64,000 bases of DNA from Psychrosphaera algicola (GTDB taxonomy: Bacteria > Pseudomonadota > Gammaproteobacteria > Enterobacterales > Alteromonadaceae), in the NCBI RefSeq assembly GCF_028401425.1, contig NZ_JAQOMS010000002.1, positions 186,001-250,000 on the forward strand, in the 5' to 3' direction. Below the pieces are notes generated by a model, which was not told the DNA's origin, ran no database searches, and saw only the letters and a list, made by a program, of their open reading frames with translations. Positions within the stretch are counted from its first letter, which is position 1, and each line of letters begins with the position of its first letter. Positions 18,712 to 29,109 of the stretch are shown here, in pieces. The position numbers and the translations under genes are program-made.

Positions 18712-19535
18712 CTAAATACTTTTGTATATTAGCATTGCATTCCAACCAATAAATAATGCAATTGCATAGCTAATTAATGTCCCTAACAACATATATTCTG
18801 TCAGCTTCATATCTTTGTTTTTTGTTAAATCGCCAAATCTAAAAATTGTTTTTGTGGCGACTAAAAACCAATGCCTGCAAATTGCCCCATAAAAATAAAA
18901 GAAATCGCTAAACATCGTTCAATGTAGCCTATCCATGAACCTGCAGAGATCAATCCAACATTGTTTTCTTTTTCGATTTTCAGTTCGACTTCTGTTTTAT
19001 CCGGCGTTTGACTAATTAATGTGTCGCTTCTTGTTGCCATATTATTATGAGTTAACGCATCGGTGTGTTTCTTTAGAGCGAGTGCTATTAAAACCGATGC
19101 CGGTTTACATACGAGCAAATAGGCAATACCGAGGATCATGGTTTTAGGGGTAATGAGTTGCTTTAAAAATCCAATAACGTCTATAAAAGTAATATTGGAA
19201 ATAACAACCCATACTATGACTAAAATGACGATACGAAGTAATTGATCGAGTAGAAAGTAGACAAGGTTATTGCTTTTTGGTGACTTACAAAGGTCGGCCA
19301 TCAAATGACCGGCAGTGATAACAAAAACCGCAGTAATGGCTTGAGTTAGGCTTGTCGGTGTTAAATAAATAATTGTCATTAATACTAACGTGTAGAGTAG
19401 GGCGTGTATAATTGCGCGTCTGCAGAGCGTTTTGATTTTTACGGATTTAGAGGTTGATTGCGTTAGCCACTGCGGCGATTGTAGATAAAAATCGCTAATA
19501 AAGTGGGCGGTTAGAAGTAACAACAAGGCTGTCAT
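18712..19535 (-). CDS. DUF3307 family membrane protein, partner of SatD
   Basis: About 274 residues with a hydrophobic start TALLLLLTAHFISDFYLQSPQWL, the DUF3307 signature (conserved His and Asp in the first helix), then about six more membrane segments, an internal charged loop near residues 165-200 and a C-terminal helix pair. Its ATG overlaps the SatD stop by four bases (ATGA at 19532-19535), so the two are translationally coupled. An A5 run at 18863-18867 (plus strand) is one base short and otherwise cuts the last 65 residues; restored, MGQFAGIGFLVATKTIFRFGDLTKN reads through. The conserved His/Asp within a membrane helix hints at a metal or proton site. Function unknown. Confidence 0.8.
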
Positions 19536-20173
19536 TGTGACTTTTCCTTCAGATATTCAATCTTACGATTAACATTCTCAATATATTCTTTTATTAAATA
19601 CGCACCAATATTACTGAGCCTATTACTGATGTTTTGGCGAGTGGTAGCGGTTAACTCTGCCATGGTTTTATGATCGGTAAAATCGTTTTCAATATATTGA
19701 TAAAGCAAGGTGGCTTGAGTTTTGGTGAGTCGATTTAAAAGATGATTTAAAAACTGTGTGAGTAAGTTAAGCTCACTTTCGTCTAAATCTTGCTCAAGCA
19801 GAAGTGATAGTTCACCCCTTGATGTTTTTTGAAGCCCCCTTCCAGACGCAACAAATACCGAACCTGAAGACGTGTTTGGTTTATCAGCATAAATGTCGTA
19901 TTCACCATAGGCGAGCGAAAGTGTACACTGGATTGGCTTTTCTGAAAACGTGGCTAAATGCAGTGCGAGTTTAATTAATAATGTGCTTTTTAGTGCATCT
20001 AATGGGTTAGGGTATTGAATTTGAAATTCATCACCACGGTATATTTCACCGACGGCGTTAAACTGGACGTTTACGTCTTGCAGTAATGACGTTAGTTGCT
20101 TTATGACTTCTGAATACGTCTCTTTAGACATTTTTGTTGAATTAACAATGTCTCCAGTTAACACAGCGATCAT
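19532..20173 (-). CDS. SatD-family protein, cyclase-like fold with C-terminal HTH
   Basis: About 213 residues from ATG 20173 (GAGAAACATCGAA upstream). IAVLTGDIVNSTKMS near the start and EIYRGDEFQIQY at residues 43-53 echo the two Asp-containing strands of class III nucleotide cyclases. That is a reading of motifs, not an established activity. The last 50 residues, beginning TDHKTMAELTATTRQNISNRL, look like a sigma-4-type helix-turn-helix. SatD proteins take their name from a streptococcal acid-tolerance operon. The downstream DUF3307 gene overlaps by four bases. A sensor/regulator feeding a membrane partner is a plausible model. Confidence 0.75.
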   Translation of the reverse strand: MIAVLTGDIVNSTKMSKETYSEVIKQLTSLLQDVNVQFNAVGEIYRGDEFQIQYPNPLDALKSTLLIKLALHLATFSEKPIQCTLSLAYGEYDIYADKPNTSSGSVFVASGRGLQKTSRGELSLLLEQDLDESELNLLTQFLNHLLNRLTKTQATLLYQYIENDFTDHKTMAELTATTRQNISNRLSNIGAYLIKEYIENVNRKIEYLKEKSQ

Positions 20174-20281
20174 TTCGATGTTTCTCAATAGTTAAATATT
20201 ATGCAACCCTATATGATTGCAATTTGATTTGCAATTGAATTTAATTGCCTTTGAGTTTGCAACAAAAAAGGATTGTCTTCG

Positions 20282-20316
<35 letters not shown>

Positions 20317-20328
20317 GATAGTGCAATA

Positions 20329-20361
20329 AAAAGCGAATCCAATCAATATGAATTCGCTTTT
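20329..20361 (-). terminator. bidirectional terminator after the trehalose-locus TonB receptor
   Basis: AAAAGCGAAT (20329-20338) pairs with ATTCGCTTTT (20352-20361); T tracts flank it on both strands. On the minus strand it follows the receptor stop by 65 bases. Confidence 0.75.
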
Positions 20362-20425
20362 AAATTTAACAAGACCAATATTAGCCGTTAATTATTTACA
20401 ATTTAGCATAACCTTAGTTTAGCCC

Positions 20426-22683
20426 TTAGAATAAATAGCTAACGCTTAAATCGACTGTCCTAGGCATGATATAGCGACCATTTGACGATAACGAATCGCG
20501 TGGATCACCTTCTGTTAGTGCGTTTTCATCGGTCAAATTACTGACTGACAATTGCACTTGAACCGCATCAGTTAAGTTTAAGATCATACCTAAATCGATT
20601 TTTTGATAACCAGCCAAGGTTACGGTATTTTCATTATTGGCAAAGCGGTCACCAACGGCTGAAATATTACCGTAAATAGTGGCCCAACTGCCATTGTCAA
20701 AATCAATGTCATAACTTGGGGTCAAACGAATTTGCCAACCCTAGTTGTCTTTGTGCCTCATTACCCTTGTTATCAGGGCTTTCAGTAATTTCGGTTTGTT
20801 GAACTGTAGAGTTCAGACTTAGCGATAGACCACTTTCGGTGTAATAATTGAAATCAATTTCAATACCATAAGCTTCATTAGTCAATACTTCAGCTGGCGC
20901 ACCTTGATTGTGAAACAAACGTATCGCCTTTTACTTCATTAAAAAGGTTGTGGCATACAGTTCGTAATCATTTCGTACCATTTTATAACCAAACTCAAAT
21001 TGAGTTACCTGTTTGATTAAGTCTTCACCATCTTGGTATGAACCAAAGTTGTCTCTGAAATCATCAAAAAACGGCATTTTACTTCCGTCACTATAACGAG
21101 CGAAAATACCTTGGTTTTTGTCCAACATCCAATTTGCACCAACAGTATAGGCCAGCTCTGTTTTGTCATAAGATACGGCCTTATTTATTGCACCGTCCAA
21201 CCCTTCATCAACCGTATATTCAATCTTATGGTTTTCGTTTCTAAGTCCACCATCAATGGTGAGACCGTCTGTCACATCAAATGATGCTGCGATATATAAG
21301 GCACTTGTTGCTCCATCACCCACACTGTTAATATCATAGTTCCAGCCACAGCCATCTAAGTTATCGTTACAGTCAATACCGGTTAACATCTCGCCACCTG
21401 ACTCAATGACATGGTAGGCTTGATTACCAATTGACCACCAGTCGTTTGCGGCAAATGTCGAGTGATAATAACCTGCGGTAAAGGTGCCATTATCCAACGT
21501 TTTAGTTAGCGTGAAGTCATTGGTGAATGCCTCTATTTGCTTTTTGACTACCCAGCGCCCAATTTGTTGAACCATAGTGTCGCCTGCATACACTTTGCCT
21601 GACACGGCACCAATTGCAGAACTGCCATTATCGGCAACATTAGACAATGCAGTAGCATCTTCATTTGGCACTAAACCATAAGTATTGGCGTCACCTGTGG
21701 TGTATATGAATCGGTCGACTAGCGCCCAATCATTTCCCAATGTTAAGTCTATGCTGCCACCTGTTACCGAACCATTCCAACCGCGGCCTTGACCAAAATC
21801 AACAGTTTCTTCGGTATTATCAGGGCCATATTTGATTGTGGCTAAGCGATTTTTACTGCCAATTTGTGTGTATTTATTATCGACCGAATCGACATTAAGT
21901 GGCGATGGCAAATACTAGAGCGCCATGATCGTCAGTTATACGGCTGTATAAATTGATCTTACCGTTGTCTAATTGTTTGGTGATGTTAAGGGTAAATTGA
22001 GACCCTTGTTCCGCATTAAAACCTGCGTCACGTATGCCTTGGTGAGCTTTTAATGTAACCGCCGGCCATAAAGTACAAATCTTCGGCTATTGCGCCACTG
22101 ATCATACCGTCGATACGTTGTAAGCCGTAATCTGATGTAGAGTACTTAAAGAGACCTTCGGTATCTTCCGAACCTTCTTTAAGGATGAAGTTGGTTGTTA
22201 AACCGGGTTGTCCATTAGAAACAACGGCATTAGGGCCACCGCGAAGAGCGTCCATAAAAACGACCGTTTCGTCTAGCCTAAATAAGGTAGAATTTTCTAA
22301 AAAGGAAAGGGTTGGTGGTGGAAAAATCGGTGCACCTTGCAACTGTACAGTTAAGAAAGGTGCATCGCCACCACCGGGGAAGCCACGAACGAAGACATTG
22401 GCGCCAGAAACACCACCTGAGCTTTCCGCCCAAACACCTGAGTACGGCTTTGAACAAGTCAGCTGTACTTTTTGGCGCTAACTTTCTAATGTCGTCTTCT
22501 GAAAACGAACTGATCGCAAAACTCACTTCTTTTTTGCAACACTTTTACCGCTAAATGTGCCGGTAACAACAATTTTTTCAACGTTGTCATCATTATTATT
22601 TTTTGTTCAGCAAAGGCGTTACTTGTACTACAAGTAAAGGCCAAAGCTAAGGCGACTGACGATAATTTGAATTTTTTAGTCAT
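20426..22683 (-). CDS. TonB-dependent outer-membrane receptor of the trehalose locus
   Basis: Reconstructed at about 750 residues. MTKKFKLSSVALALAFTCSTSNAFA is a signal peptide; VEKIVVTGTFSGKSV is the TonB-box region; ISSFSEDDIRKLAPKSTADLFKAVPGV and VRGFPGGGDAPFLTVQL form the plug; FMAGGYIKSSPGIRDAGF starts the barrel; VDLSVSYLF ends with the aromatic needed for outer-membrane insertion. Breaks: T6 at 22599-22604 and 22530-22535; CCTGAG 22437, CCTTGG 22037 and CCCTAG 20739 at expected CCWGG sites; CTAG 21915; A5 at 20941; and one unexplained shift near 20910. ATG 22683 follows AGAGGG. Two LacI-type operators lie upstream. It probably imports trehalose or a related alpha-glucoside. Confidence 0.85.
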
Positions 22684-22774
22684 TTTTATACCCTCTAAGT
22701 TGCGATGGTTTACACCCATGCAACTACTGATTATTTTGATTGTAGTTCCTTCCCCGCATTTAAACTAAACAAAA

Positions 22775-22790
22775 ATGCAATCGTTTGCAA
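22775..22790. promoter_or_regulatory. LacI-type operator 1
   Basis: ATGCAATCGTTTGCAA at 22775-22790 is an imperfect palindrome centred on CG, the hallmark of LacI/GalR operators. Its centre is 92 bases upstream of the TonB receptor start and 33 bases from the centre of operator 2. Confidence 0.75.
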
Positions 22791-22805
22791 TTACTTTGTG
22801 TAACT

Positions 22806-22825
22806 AATTGCAATCGATTGCAATT
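22806..22825. promoter_or_regulatory. LacI-type operator 2 (perfect 20-base palindrome)
   Basis: ATTGCAATCGATTGCAAT plus one flanking A and T (22806-22825) is perfectly symmetric around CG. With operator 1 it occupies the 427-base gap between the receptor and the LacI gene, spaced three helical turns apart. The remainder of that gap (22830-23100) is AT-rich; I see only likely promoter sequence for lacI and no gene. Confidence 0.8.
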
Positions 22826-23110
22826 GTGGTTGTTTTACGACGTTAAGTTGCGTTTAACTAAAGTGGTTAGTGAAAATTGTTCGTTTGGGGAATTGCTACT
22901 AATGCAAAAGTGGCATTTTAAATGAAGCTATGGAATTTGTTGTAATTAGCTTACGGACCGAATTGTTGAAACGTTTTTAGCAATAAAAATGGTTATTAGA
23001 GATTGCTTAACATGAAAGAACTCATGGTTTGTTTTTGATTGTATTACTGACTATGTATGCAATAATTCTGTTATTACGATGACTAAAAATAATTAAAGGC
23101 GATATTTGCT

Positions 23111-24132
23111 TTGAGCAATGATAATAAACTCACCTTAGCTGGATTGGCCAAATTAGCTGGTGTTTCAACGTCAACGGTTTCCCGAGCGCTAAATGATAAC
23201 CCCTTGATAAAAAAGAAACTCGAGAAATGTTGCAGGCGTTGGCTAAAGAAAATAATTTTAGTTTAAATCGCGCCGCAAGTCGTCTACGTACCCAAAAAAC
23301 GAATGTTGTCGCGGTTATTCTCAATTTAATAGATGATACTGATCAGAGTATTAATGACCCTTTTTTGCTCAAAGTCGTAGGGGATCTTAACCAAGCGCTT
23401 AATCAAAAAGGCTACGAGTTGTTGTTGTCAAATTCTCTTATGGCAACTGACGATTGGAGTAATTATTTTATCAACAGTAGTCGTGCTGACGGTATTATTG
23501 TTATTGGTCAGGGAAAAAGCACCAGTAAAATAGAAGATGTTGCAGCTGCTGGTTCCCCATTAGTGGTGTGGGGCGATCCTAAAGTAGCAGCTAATTACGC
23601 TGTTGTCGGCAGCAATAATGAACTCGGTGGCTTTATTGCGACAGAGCACTTAATCGACGGCGGTTGCCAAAACATCGTATTCTTAGGGGATCCCGAACAT
23701 GCTGAAATGAGTGAACGGCATAAAGGTCATTGTCGAGCATTAGCACAGGCGGGTAGGGTAATTGACAATAACTTGACCTTATCGTGTGACATCACAAGTA
23801 AAGCTGCTTACGAAAAAATATCGACGGAAATCTTAACTAAAGGATTATATTTTGACGGCATTGTCGCGACCAGCGATATGGTGGCATTAGGTGCTATGAA
23901 AGCGTTAAAAGAACGTTATGTCAGTATTCCGGGTGATGTCAGTATTATTGGTTTTGATGATATCGCGATGGCCGAATTACTGCACCCAGCATTAACTACG
24001 GTCAAACAGGACACCAAGTCAGCTGCAGAAGTAATGGTTGAGCAACTCCTTTATCAGTTTCAAGGTAAGCCCGCTAAATCGGCCATTGTTGATATCGAAC
24101 TTATCGCCCGAAAATCCAGTAAACACGCCTAA
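23111..24132 (+). CDS. LacI-family transcriptional repressor of the trehalose locus
   Basis: About 341 residues. LTLAGLAKLAGVSTSTVSRALNDNPLI is the LacI helix-turn-helix with the minor-groove hinge region following. The periplasmic-binding-like core has NVVAVILNLIDDTD, DGIIVIGQG, VVWGDPKVAANY, TEHLIDGGCQNIVFLGD, GIVATSDMVALGAMKAL and IPGDVSIIGFDDIAMAELLHPALTTV, all standard. TTG 23111 after AAAGGCGAT is the likely start. A6 at 23209-23214 is one base short; A7 gives IKKETREMLQALAKENN. Three palindromes with LacI geometry lie beside the receptor and the MFS gene. Its inducer is probably trehalose, trehalose-6-phosphate or glucose. Confidence 0.9.
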
Positions 24133-24145
24133 AATACAATCTAGA

Positions 24146-24189
24146 TGTTGTTATGGTATTTATATAATCGGATAAATACCATAACAACA
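24146..24189. terminator. perfect 18-bp inverted repeat between lacI and the MFS gene
   Basis: TGTTGTTATGGTATTTAT (24146-24163) is exactly complementary to 24172-24189 with an 8-base loop, starting 14 bases after the lacI stop. The AT-rich stem lacks a T tract, so it may terminate weakly, block 3' decay, or act as a large operator. Confidence 0.6.
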
Positions 24190-24207
24190 CCTTGTAAATA
24201 AACCCAA

Positions 24208-24224
24208 ATGCAAACGTTTGCAAT
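24208..24224. promoter_or_regulatory. LacI-type operator 3, upstream of the MFS permease
   Basis: ATGCAAACGTTTGCAAT, with the 14-base perfect palindrome TGCAAACGTTTGCA at 24209-24222, matches operators 1 and 2 in half-site (TGCAA) and CG centre. It sits 52 bases before the permease start, consistent with repression of the permease-trehalase unit. Confidence 0.78.
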
Positions 24225-24275
24225 TATAGATAAACAATACTAGACTAAATGAAAATCTTTACTTAAGAGTGTCCA

Positions 24276-25513
24276 ATGTCACGACTAATTACTATTTGCG
24301 CAATTGCCGCAAGCTATTTTGTTTTTGCTATTTTATTAAACAGTGTCGGTACCGTCATTCTGCAATCTATTTCGAGTTTTGGAATAACTAAACCAGAGGC
24401 GAGCACATTAGAAGGTTTTAAAGATCTTTCAATCGCGTTTGTGTCTTTTTTGTCGCGTCGATTATACCAAGGATTGGCTACAAGGTAACGCTACTAATTG
24501 GCTTGGCTTTAGTCACTGTAGCGTGTGTTGTCACACCGTTAGTTGGCAGCTTTTGGGTCATTAAGCTGTTGTTTGCCTGTATTGGTGTTTCATTCGCATT
24601 AGTTAAAGTTTCTGTTTATTCCATTATTGGGCAATTGTCTACCTCGGTAAAATCTCATTCATCTTTATTAAATACAATTGAAGGTATTTTTATGCTTGGT
24701 AGCCTTTCTGGTTATTGGTTGTTTAGTGTCTATGTTGACCCTAACTCAGTTGTATCGACTGATTGGCTAAATGTGTATTACCCTCTTGCAGGAATGATCG
24801 CATTAACTTTAGTTTTAGTTGGTTTTTCGACGATAAGTCAAACAGAGTTAACATCAAAAAATGAGAGCGTATTGGTTGAATTTATCAATATGATCAAAAT
24901 GAGTTATCAACCGCTTGTTCTGGTATTTGTGTTATCTATATTTCTATATGTATTAATTGAACAGGGGATTGGTACTTGGCTTCCGACGTTTAACAACGAA
25001 GTACTTGGTCTACCAAATAATGTGAGCGTCCAAATCACGAGTATTTTTGCTGCCGCGCTGGCAATTGGTCGTTTACTTGCCGGTCAAGTTCTTCGCTTTA
25101 TACACTGGTATCCATTTCTAAATATATGCATTTTATCCATGGGGTTGATCATAGTTGTACTATTACCACTTACCCAAGCAACTGAAATAGGGAGCGTTAA
25201 TAACGTATTTGATGCACCAGTTGTTGCCTACTTACTGCCATTAATCGGTTTGATGATGGCGCCAATTTATCCTGTTATTAATTCGGTAATGTTAAGCAGT
25301 GTAAAGCAGTCTAAACAAGCGTCGATGACGGGCTTAATTGTGGTATTTTCAGCGTTAGGAGGCACCACAGGTTCGGTTATTACTGGTTATTCATTTCAAG
25401 CGCTCGGAGGCCAACAAGCATTTTATCTGTCGTTAATCCCAATGACACTCATTGTCATCAGCTTATATTTTTTCAATAAGGCATCACAGGCCAAACCAAC
25501 ATCAAGTTTGTAG
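24276..25513 (+). CDS. MFS sugar permease (FucP-like), probable trehalose importer
   Basis: About 413 residues with twelve predicted membrane helices. The start MSRLITICAIAASYFVFAILLNSVGTVILQ, the conserved IPRIGYK loop after helix 2, and the long middle loop near residue 200 fit the FucP/sugar-proton symporter branch of the MFS. AGAGTGTCCA precedes ATG 24276. The T6 run at 24446-24451 lacks one T; T7 restores FVSFFVASIIPRIGYKVTLL. It is 15 bases before the trehalase gene, so almost surely co-transcribed and repressed through operator 3. Trehalose as substrate is inferred from the trehalase; maltose-like sugars are possible. Confidence 0.85.
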
Positions 25514-25528
25514 TAGAAGGGTTATTGT

Positions 25529-27059
25529 ATGCACCAGACCAACCTAAACGCATTTAATTGTCATGAAAGTTTTGCGTTTTTTGAAAGTGAATTATTTAAG
25601 GATGTACAAACTCAGGGGTATTTCCTGATAGTAAAACGTTTACCGATTCTGTACCAAAGCAGCCAATCCATAAGATTTTGACTAATTATCTACAGGAAAG
25701 AAAAAGCAATACTGGTTTTGTGCTTAAAGATTTTGTCTTAGCCAACTTTATTATTCCGGACACCCTTGAAATAACGATAGATAGTCCATCTACCGATATT
25801 AATCAGCAAATTGAAAAATTATGGTTGGCGTTGGAAAAACCAGCAGACAAACTAACTAATACCTCATTATTGCCTCTGGCTAATCCTTATGTTGTGCCTT
25901 AGTGGTCGCTTCCGAGAAATCTATTATTGGGACAGTTACTTTTCTGCGTTGGGCTTAATTAAATCCCATAAAACCAAACTCGTGATGAGTATGTTAGATA
26001 ATTTTGTCGACTTACAGCGACGCTTTGATTGTATTCCGAACGGTAACAGAAGTTACTATTTATCCCGGTCACAACCACCAATATTGGGATTATTAGTTGA
26101 ATTACTTTTGCCATTTCAATCAGAACCAATTTCATTTATTAAAAAATATATAGATGCTATTACCAAAGAATATGAGTTTTGGATGCAGGGCAGTGACGAT
26201 TTAACCGACGAGAAGTCAGAACATCGACGTGTGGTGAAATTACCTGATGGTAGTTTTTAAATCGCTACTGGGACGACAGTGATACACCAAGACCTGAATC
26301 TTATAGAGAAGATATTGAACTGCTCAATGATTTTAAGCCTGATAATGAAAGTGAGTTTTTCCGTAATATTCGGGCCGCCTGCGAATCCGGTTGGGACTTT
26401 AGTTCTCGATGGTTAGCCGATCCGCAATCATTGGCGACAATTAGAACCACTCGAATTCTGCCAGTTGATTTAAATTGTCTTCTGTTTAAAGTTGAAAGTT
26501 TATTAGGACATTATTTTGAAATTTTGTCTGATGAGTTTTTAAGTTCAAAGTATAAAGATTTAGCATTAAAGAGAAAAATTGCGATAAATCGTTATTTTTG
26601 GTCAACAAAAACCAACTATTTTATGGACTACGATCTCGATAAAAAACCAATAGCCCAGTATTATCGATGGCAGGGATCTTACCACTATTTGTAGAGTTAG
26701 CTGATGAACATCAAGCAAAGTGGATATCTGATGCTATTAAAATACAATTTCTAAAGCCTGATGGACTAGTGACAACCTGTATTGAGAACACTCAGCAATG
26801 GGATGCGCCAAATGGTTGGGCGCCTTTGCATTGGTTTGCTGTAGTCGGATTACATAATTATCAACATGATGAACTTGCTAATACTATTAAACATAGATGG
26901 ACAAAGACCATTGATGTTTACTTTAAATCAACAGGCAAGTTAATGGAAAAATATAATGTTTGCCAACAAACCCAAAAAGCAGGCGGTGGTGAATACGATG
27001 TTCAAGAAGGTTTTGGATGGACAAATGGAGTATATCAGGCGATGTCTGGCGAAGATTAA
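25529..27059 (+). CDS. treF: cytoplasmic trehalase, GH37 family
   Basis: About 510 residues hydrolysing trehalose to two glucoses. GH37 marks: VFPDSKTFTDSVPK, signature 1 PGGRFREIYYWDSYF, PNGNRSYYLSRSQPP, ESGWDFSSRW, and signature 2 QQWDAPNGWAPLHW, then GGGEYDVQEGFGWTNGV at the end. There is no signal peptide, hence the cytoplasmic TreF type. Breaks all restore family motifs when corrected: TCAGGGG near 25613 (CCAGG), CCTTAG 25897-25902 (CCTGG, giving PGGRFRE), T5 at 26254-26258, and CCCAG 26654-26658 (CCCAGG, giving QVLSMAGILPLF). AGAAGGG precedes ATG 25529. It forms the core of the trehalose locus with permease, receptor and LacI. Confidence 0.93.
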
Positions 27060-27120
27060 TGACCGAAATGAGCTTAGTGGGCAATAACTAAGCTCATTCC
27101 CGTCGTGGTAAGTATGTAGC

Positions 27121-27848
27121 TTAAAACTTAATTTCACATACGGACATTTTACCTTGGATTGTTGTCCACCATTTTCCTGTCCATGTACCACCATTTCTAC
27201 TCGCTAATTGTTTACATTTATTATTAGCATCGTTTTGATTCCAAATTGGACCAGCTTCAATTGCACGTTTATTGCCTGAGCAATTTTGAATGCCTTGTTG
27301 CCAATTATTATGTTTGTTAATTTCAGATTTAAAACACTGAACGGTATTAGCGGCATTAGGGCTGTTTTTACACAAGTTTTTAACGTTTGTTGGACTCCAA
27401 GAACGGCTTCCACCGCGTGCCCAAGCAACTTTCCCTTGGATCATGGATTCACATAACTGTTCTTGCGATTGTGTTTGTGCAGGTCTGCGATCTTGATTGT
27501 TTGTTGATTTTATTCGGCACAATTCGTTATTTGTGCCTTGGTTGTAATAGCCCCAACTGACTTTTGTGGTGTGTAAGTCTAGTTGCAAATTCATTTTTCT
27601 GGATGGGTCGTTGAGATAAACTGACCATTCATCTCGATTTTGTTCTTGCCAGTTGATCCGCGAGCCTCGCTCATTAATTTCTTGCCAGCGTTTATTTCCG
27701 ACTCGTTGAAAGGTGCTTTTATAAGTGGAACCTTGATAACAAACCGCTTTAGTTAATGAGTACGCATCAATCCCAAATTTACCTTTTGCCCATGTATTTG
27801 ACGACCATGACAACAATATAGCCATTATTATAATCACAATTTTTTCAT
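27121..27848 (-). CDS. secreted protein with C-terminal MVL-type mannan-binding lectin domain
   Basis: About 242 residues. Extending to ATG 27848 with one base added to the T6 run (27840-27845, plus strand) gives a basic start MKKIVIIIMAILLSWSSNTWA, a clear signal peptide preceded by AAGGGAAAT. The middle holds a Cys-rich module (LCKNSPN...CFKSEINKHNNWQQGIQNC). The end, GPIWNQNDANNKCKQLA and KWWTTIQGKMSVCEI, matches the Microcystis viridis lectin (MVL) fold, which binds the chitobiose-mannose core of N-glycans. Six or more cysteines suit an exported protein. It lies convergent with trehalase but is a separate unit. Ligand specificity is inferred from the fold. Confidence 0.8.
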
Positions 27849-28044
27849 AATATTTCCCTTTAGTCTATTTTAAATAACTGTCCTTACTTCCCCAGTAGTG
27901 TCTTTTTTTGATCTAAAAACAATTACGACTAAATATTATTTATTGACCAACCTTTTATAAAAATAACAGCTGTTTATTTTGTCGCCAATAAAAAATTGTT
28001 AAATTTTTGCTATAAACCTTTTCAGGCGACATATATTAAGTGGA

Positions 28045-28965
28045 TTATTGCGAGGAAGATAAGAGTCGATTAACATTTAATTTGGCAAAGGCTTCAAAAG
28101 TTTCGGCTAATAAGGATAAATTACGCCCTGTTTTACGGACTAAAAACCATTGGTTGGTAATTGGAAATTGGTCTACATCTAAGGTGGTTAATCCAGGGAC
28201 ATTACTGTGATCTAACGTTGAACGACTTAAGATAGCAAGACCTAACCCTTCGGCTACAAAGAGCTTTATCGCTCCATTACTTTCTATTGTCATTCGTTCT
28301 TTGAGTTTTAAATTGTGCTGCTGACAAAACATATCAATACTCATGCGTGTGCCTGAGCCTTGCTCCCGCATAATAAAAGGGTAATGTTGCAGACGATTTA
28401 AACTGATGTGGGGCTGACGAGTCAATTCATGGGTATCACTTGCCATGACAACAAGTTCGTTATCCACAAAAGGTATTTTTTCAGCTTCCAAGTTTTCAGG
28501 CCAATGACTTAATACATAAAAATCATCCAAATTTTCCATATAACGTTTTAATACGGTTTGGCGGTTGTTTATGGTCAATTGAACGTCAATATTGGGATAC
28601 TTTCGGCAAAACGCGCTAAGCAGCTTAGGCATGAAATACTGGGCGGTGGATACTACAGCAATACGTAGCTTACCTGCATTTAATCCGTTAAACGCATCTA
28701 ATCTAATGTGTAAGTCTTCAAAGGTATTGGCGATTCCTAAGGTCGCTTGATAAACCGCATAACCGGCTTCGGTAATATGAACTTTTCTATTATTCACCAC
28801 ATACAGTTCTGTATTTAATTGTTCACATAGATTTTTGAGTTGAATAGATACTGAGGGTTGCGATATATGCAACTTTTCTGCGACTAAAGAAACACTATTG
28901 GTTTCTACGAGCGCAGAAAATATCTGCATCTGTCGTAAAGTTGGTGATTTTGTGAAATTAATCAT
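28045..28965 (-). CDS. LysR-family regulator, CbbR-like, divergent from ppc
   Basis: About 306 residues. The N-terminal HTH, PTLRQMQIFSALVETNSVSLVAEKLHISQPSVSIQLKNL, begins with the LRQL-type motif typical of CbbR/RbcR regulators. The effector domain (from GKLRIAVVSTAQYFMPKLLSAFC) and PFIMREQGSGTR loop fit the same branch, whose members sense carbon metabolites such as phosphoenolpyruvate or ribulose bisphosphate. It diverges from the phosphoenolpyruvate carboxylase gene over 145 very AT-rich bases. Control of anaplerotic carbon fixation by a metabolite is a reasonable inference. ATG 28965 or 28971 are both possible starts. Confidence 0.88.
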   Translation of the reverse strand: MINFTKSPTLRQMQIFSALVETNSVSLVAEKLHISQPSVSIQLKNLCEQLNTELYVVNNRKVHITEAGYAVYQATLGIANTFEDLHIRLDAFNGLNAGKLRIAVVSTAQYFMPKLLSAFCRKYPNIDVQLTINNRQTVLKRYMENLDDFYVLSHWPENLEAEKIPFVDNELVVMASDTHELTRQPHISLNRLQHYPFIMREQGSGTRMSIDMFCQQHNLKLKERMTIESNGAIKLFVAEGLGLAILSRSTLDHSNVPGLTTLDVDQFPITNQWFLVRKTGRNLSLLAETFEAFAKLNVNRLLSSSQ

Positions 28966-29109
28966 ATACAAAAGTCTATGGTTAGTATTGTTTATATATA
29001 TTTTAAATTATATAAATTCTGAAATAACATCAAGCTCAAGTTTTAAATTTAATAAATATGTTTTTTAAGATATAAATTAATAAGCGTAATCAACATTATT
29101 GGAGCATTC

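Noticed and set aside
20212..20240. Fourth LacI-type operator near the SatD start (TTGCAATTTGATTTGCAAT)
   Set aside because: The half-sites are separated by five bases instead of the CG-centred spacing of the other three, so it is probably chance AT-rich similarity.
22185..22554. Plus-strand open frames inside the TonB receptor
   Set aside because: They are antisense shadows of the plug domain, whose minus-strand frame gives the family motifs.
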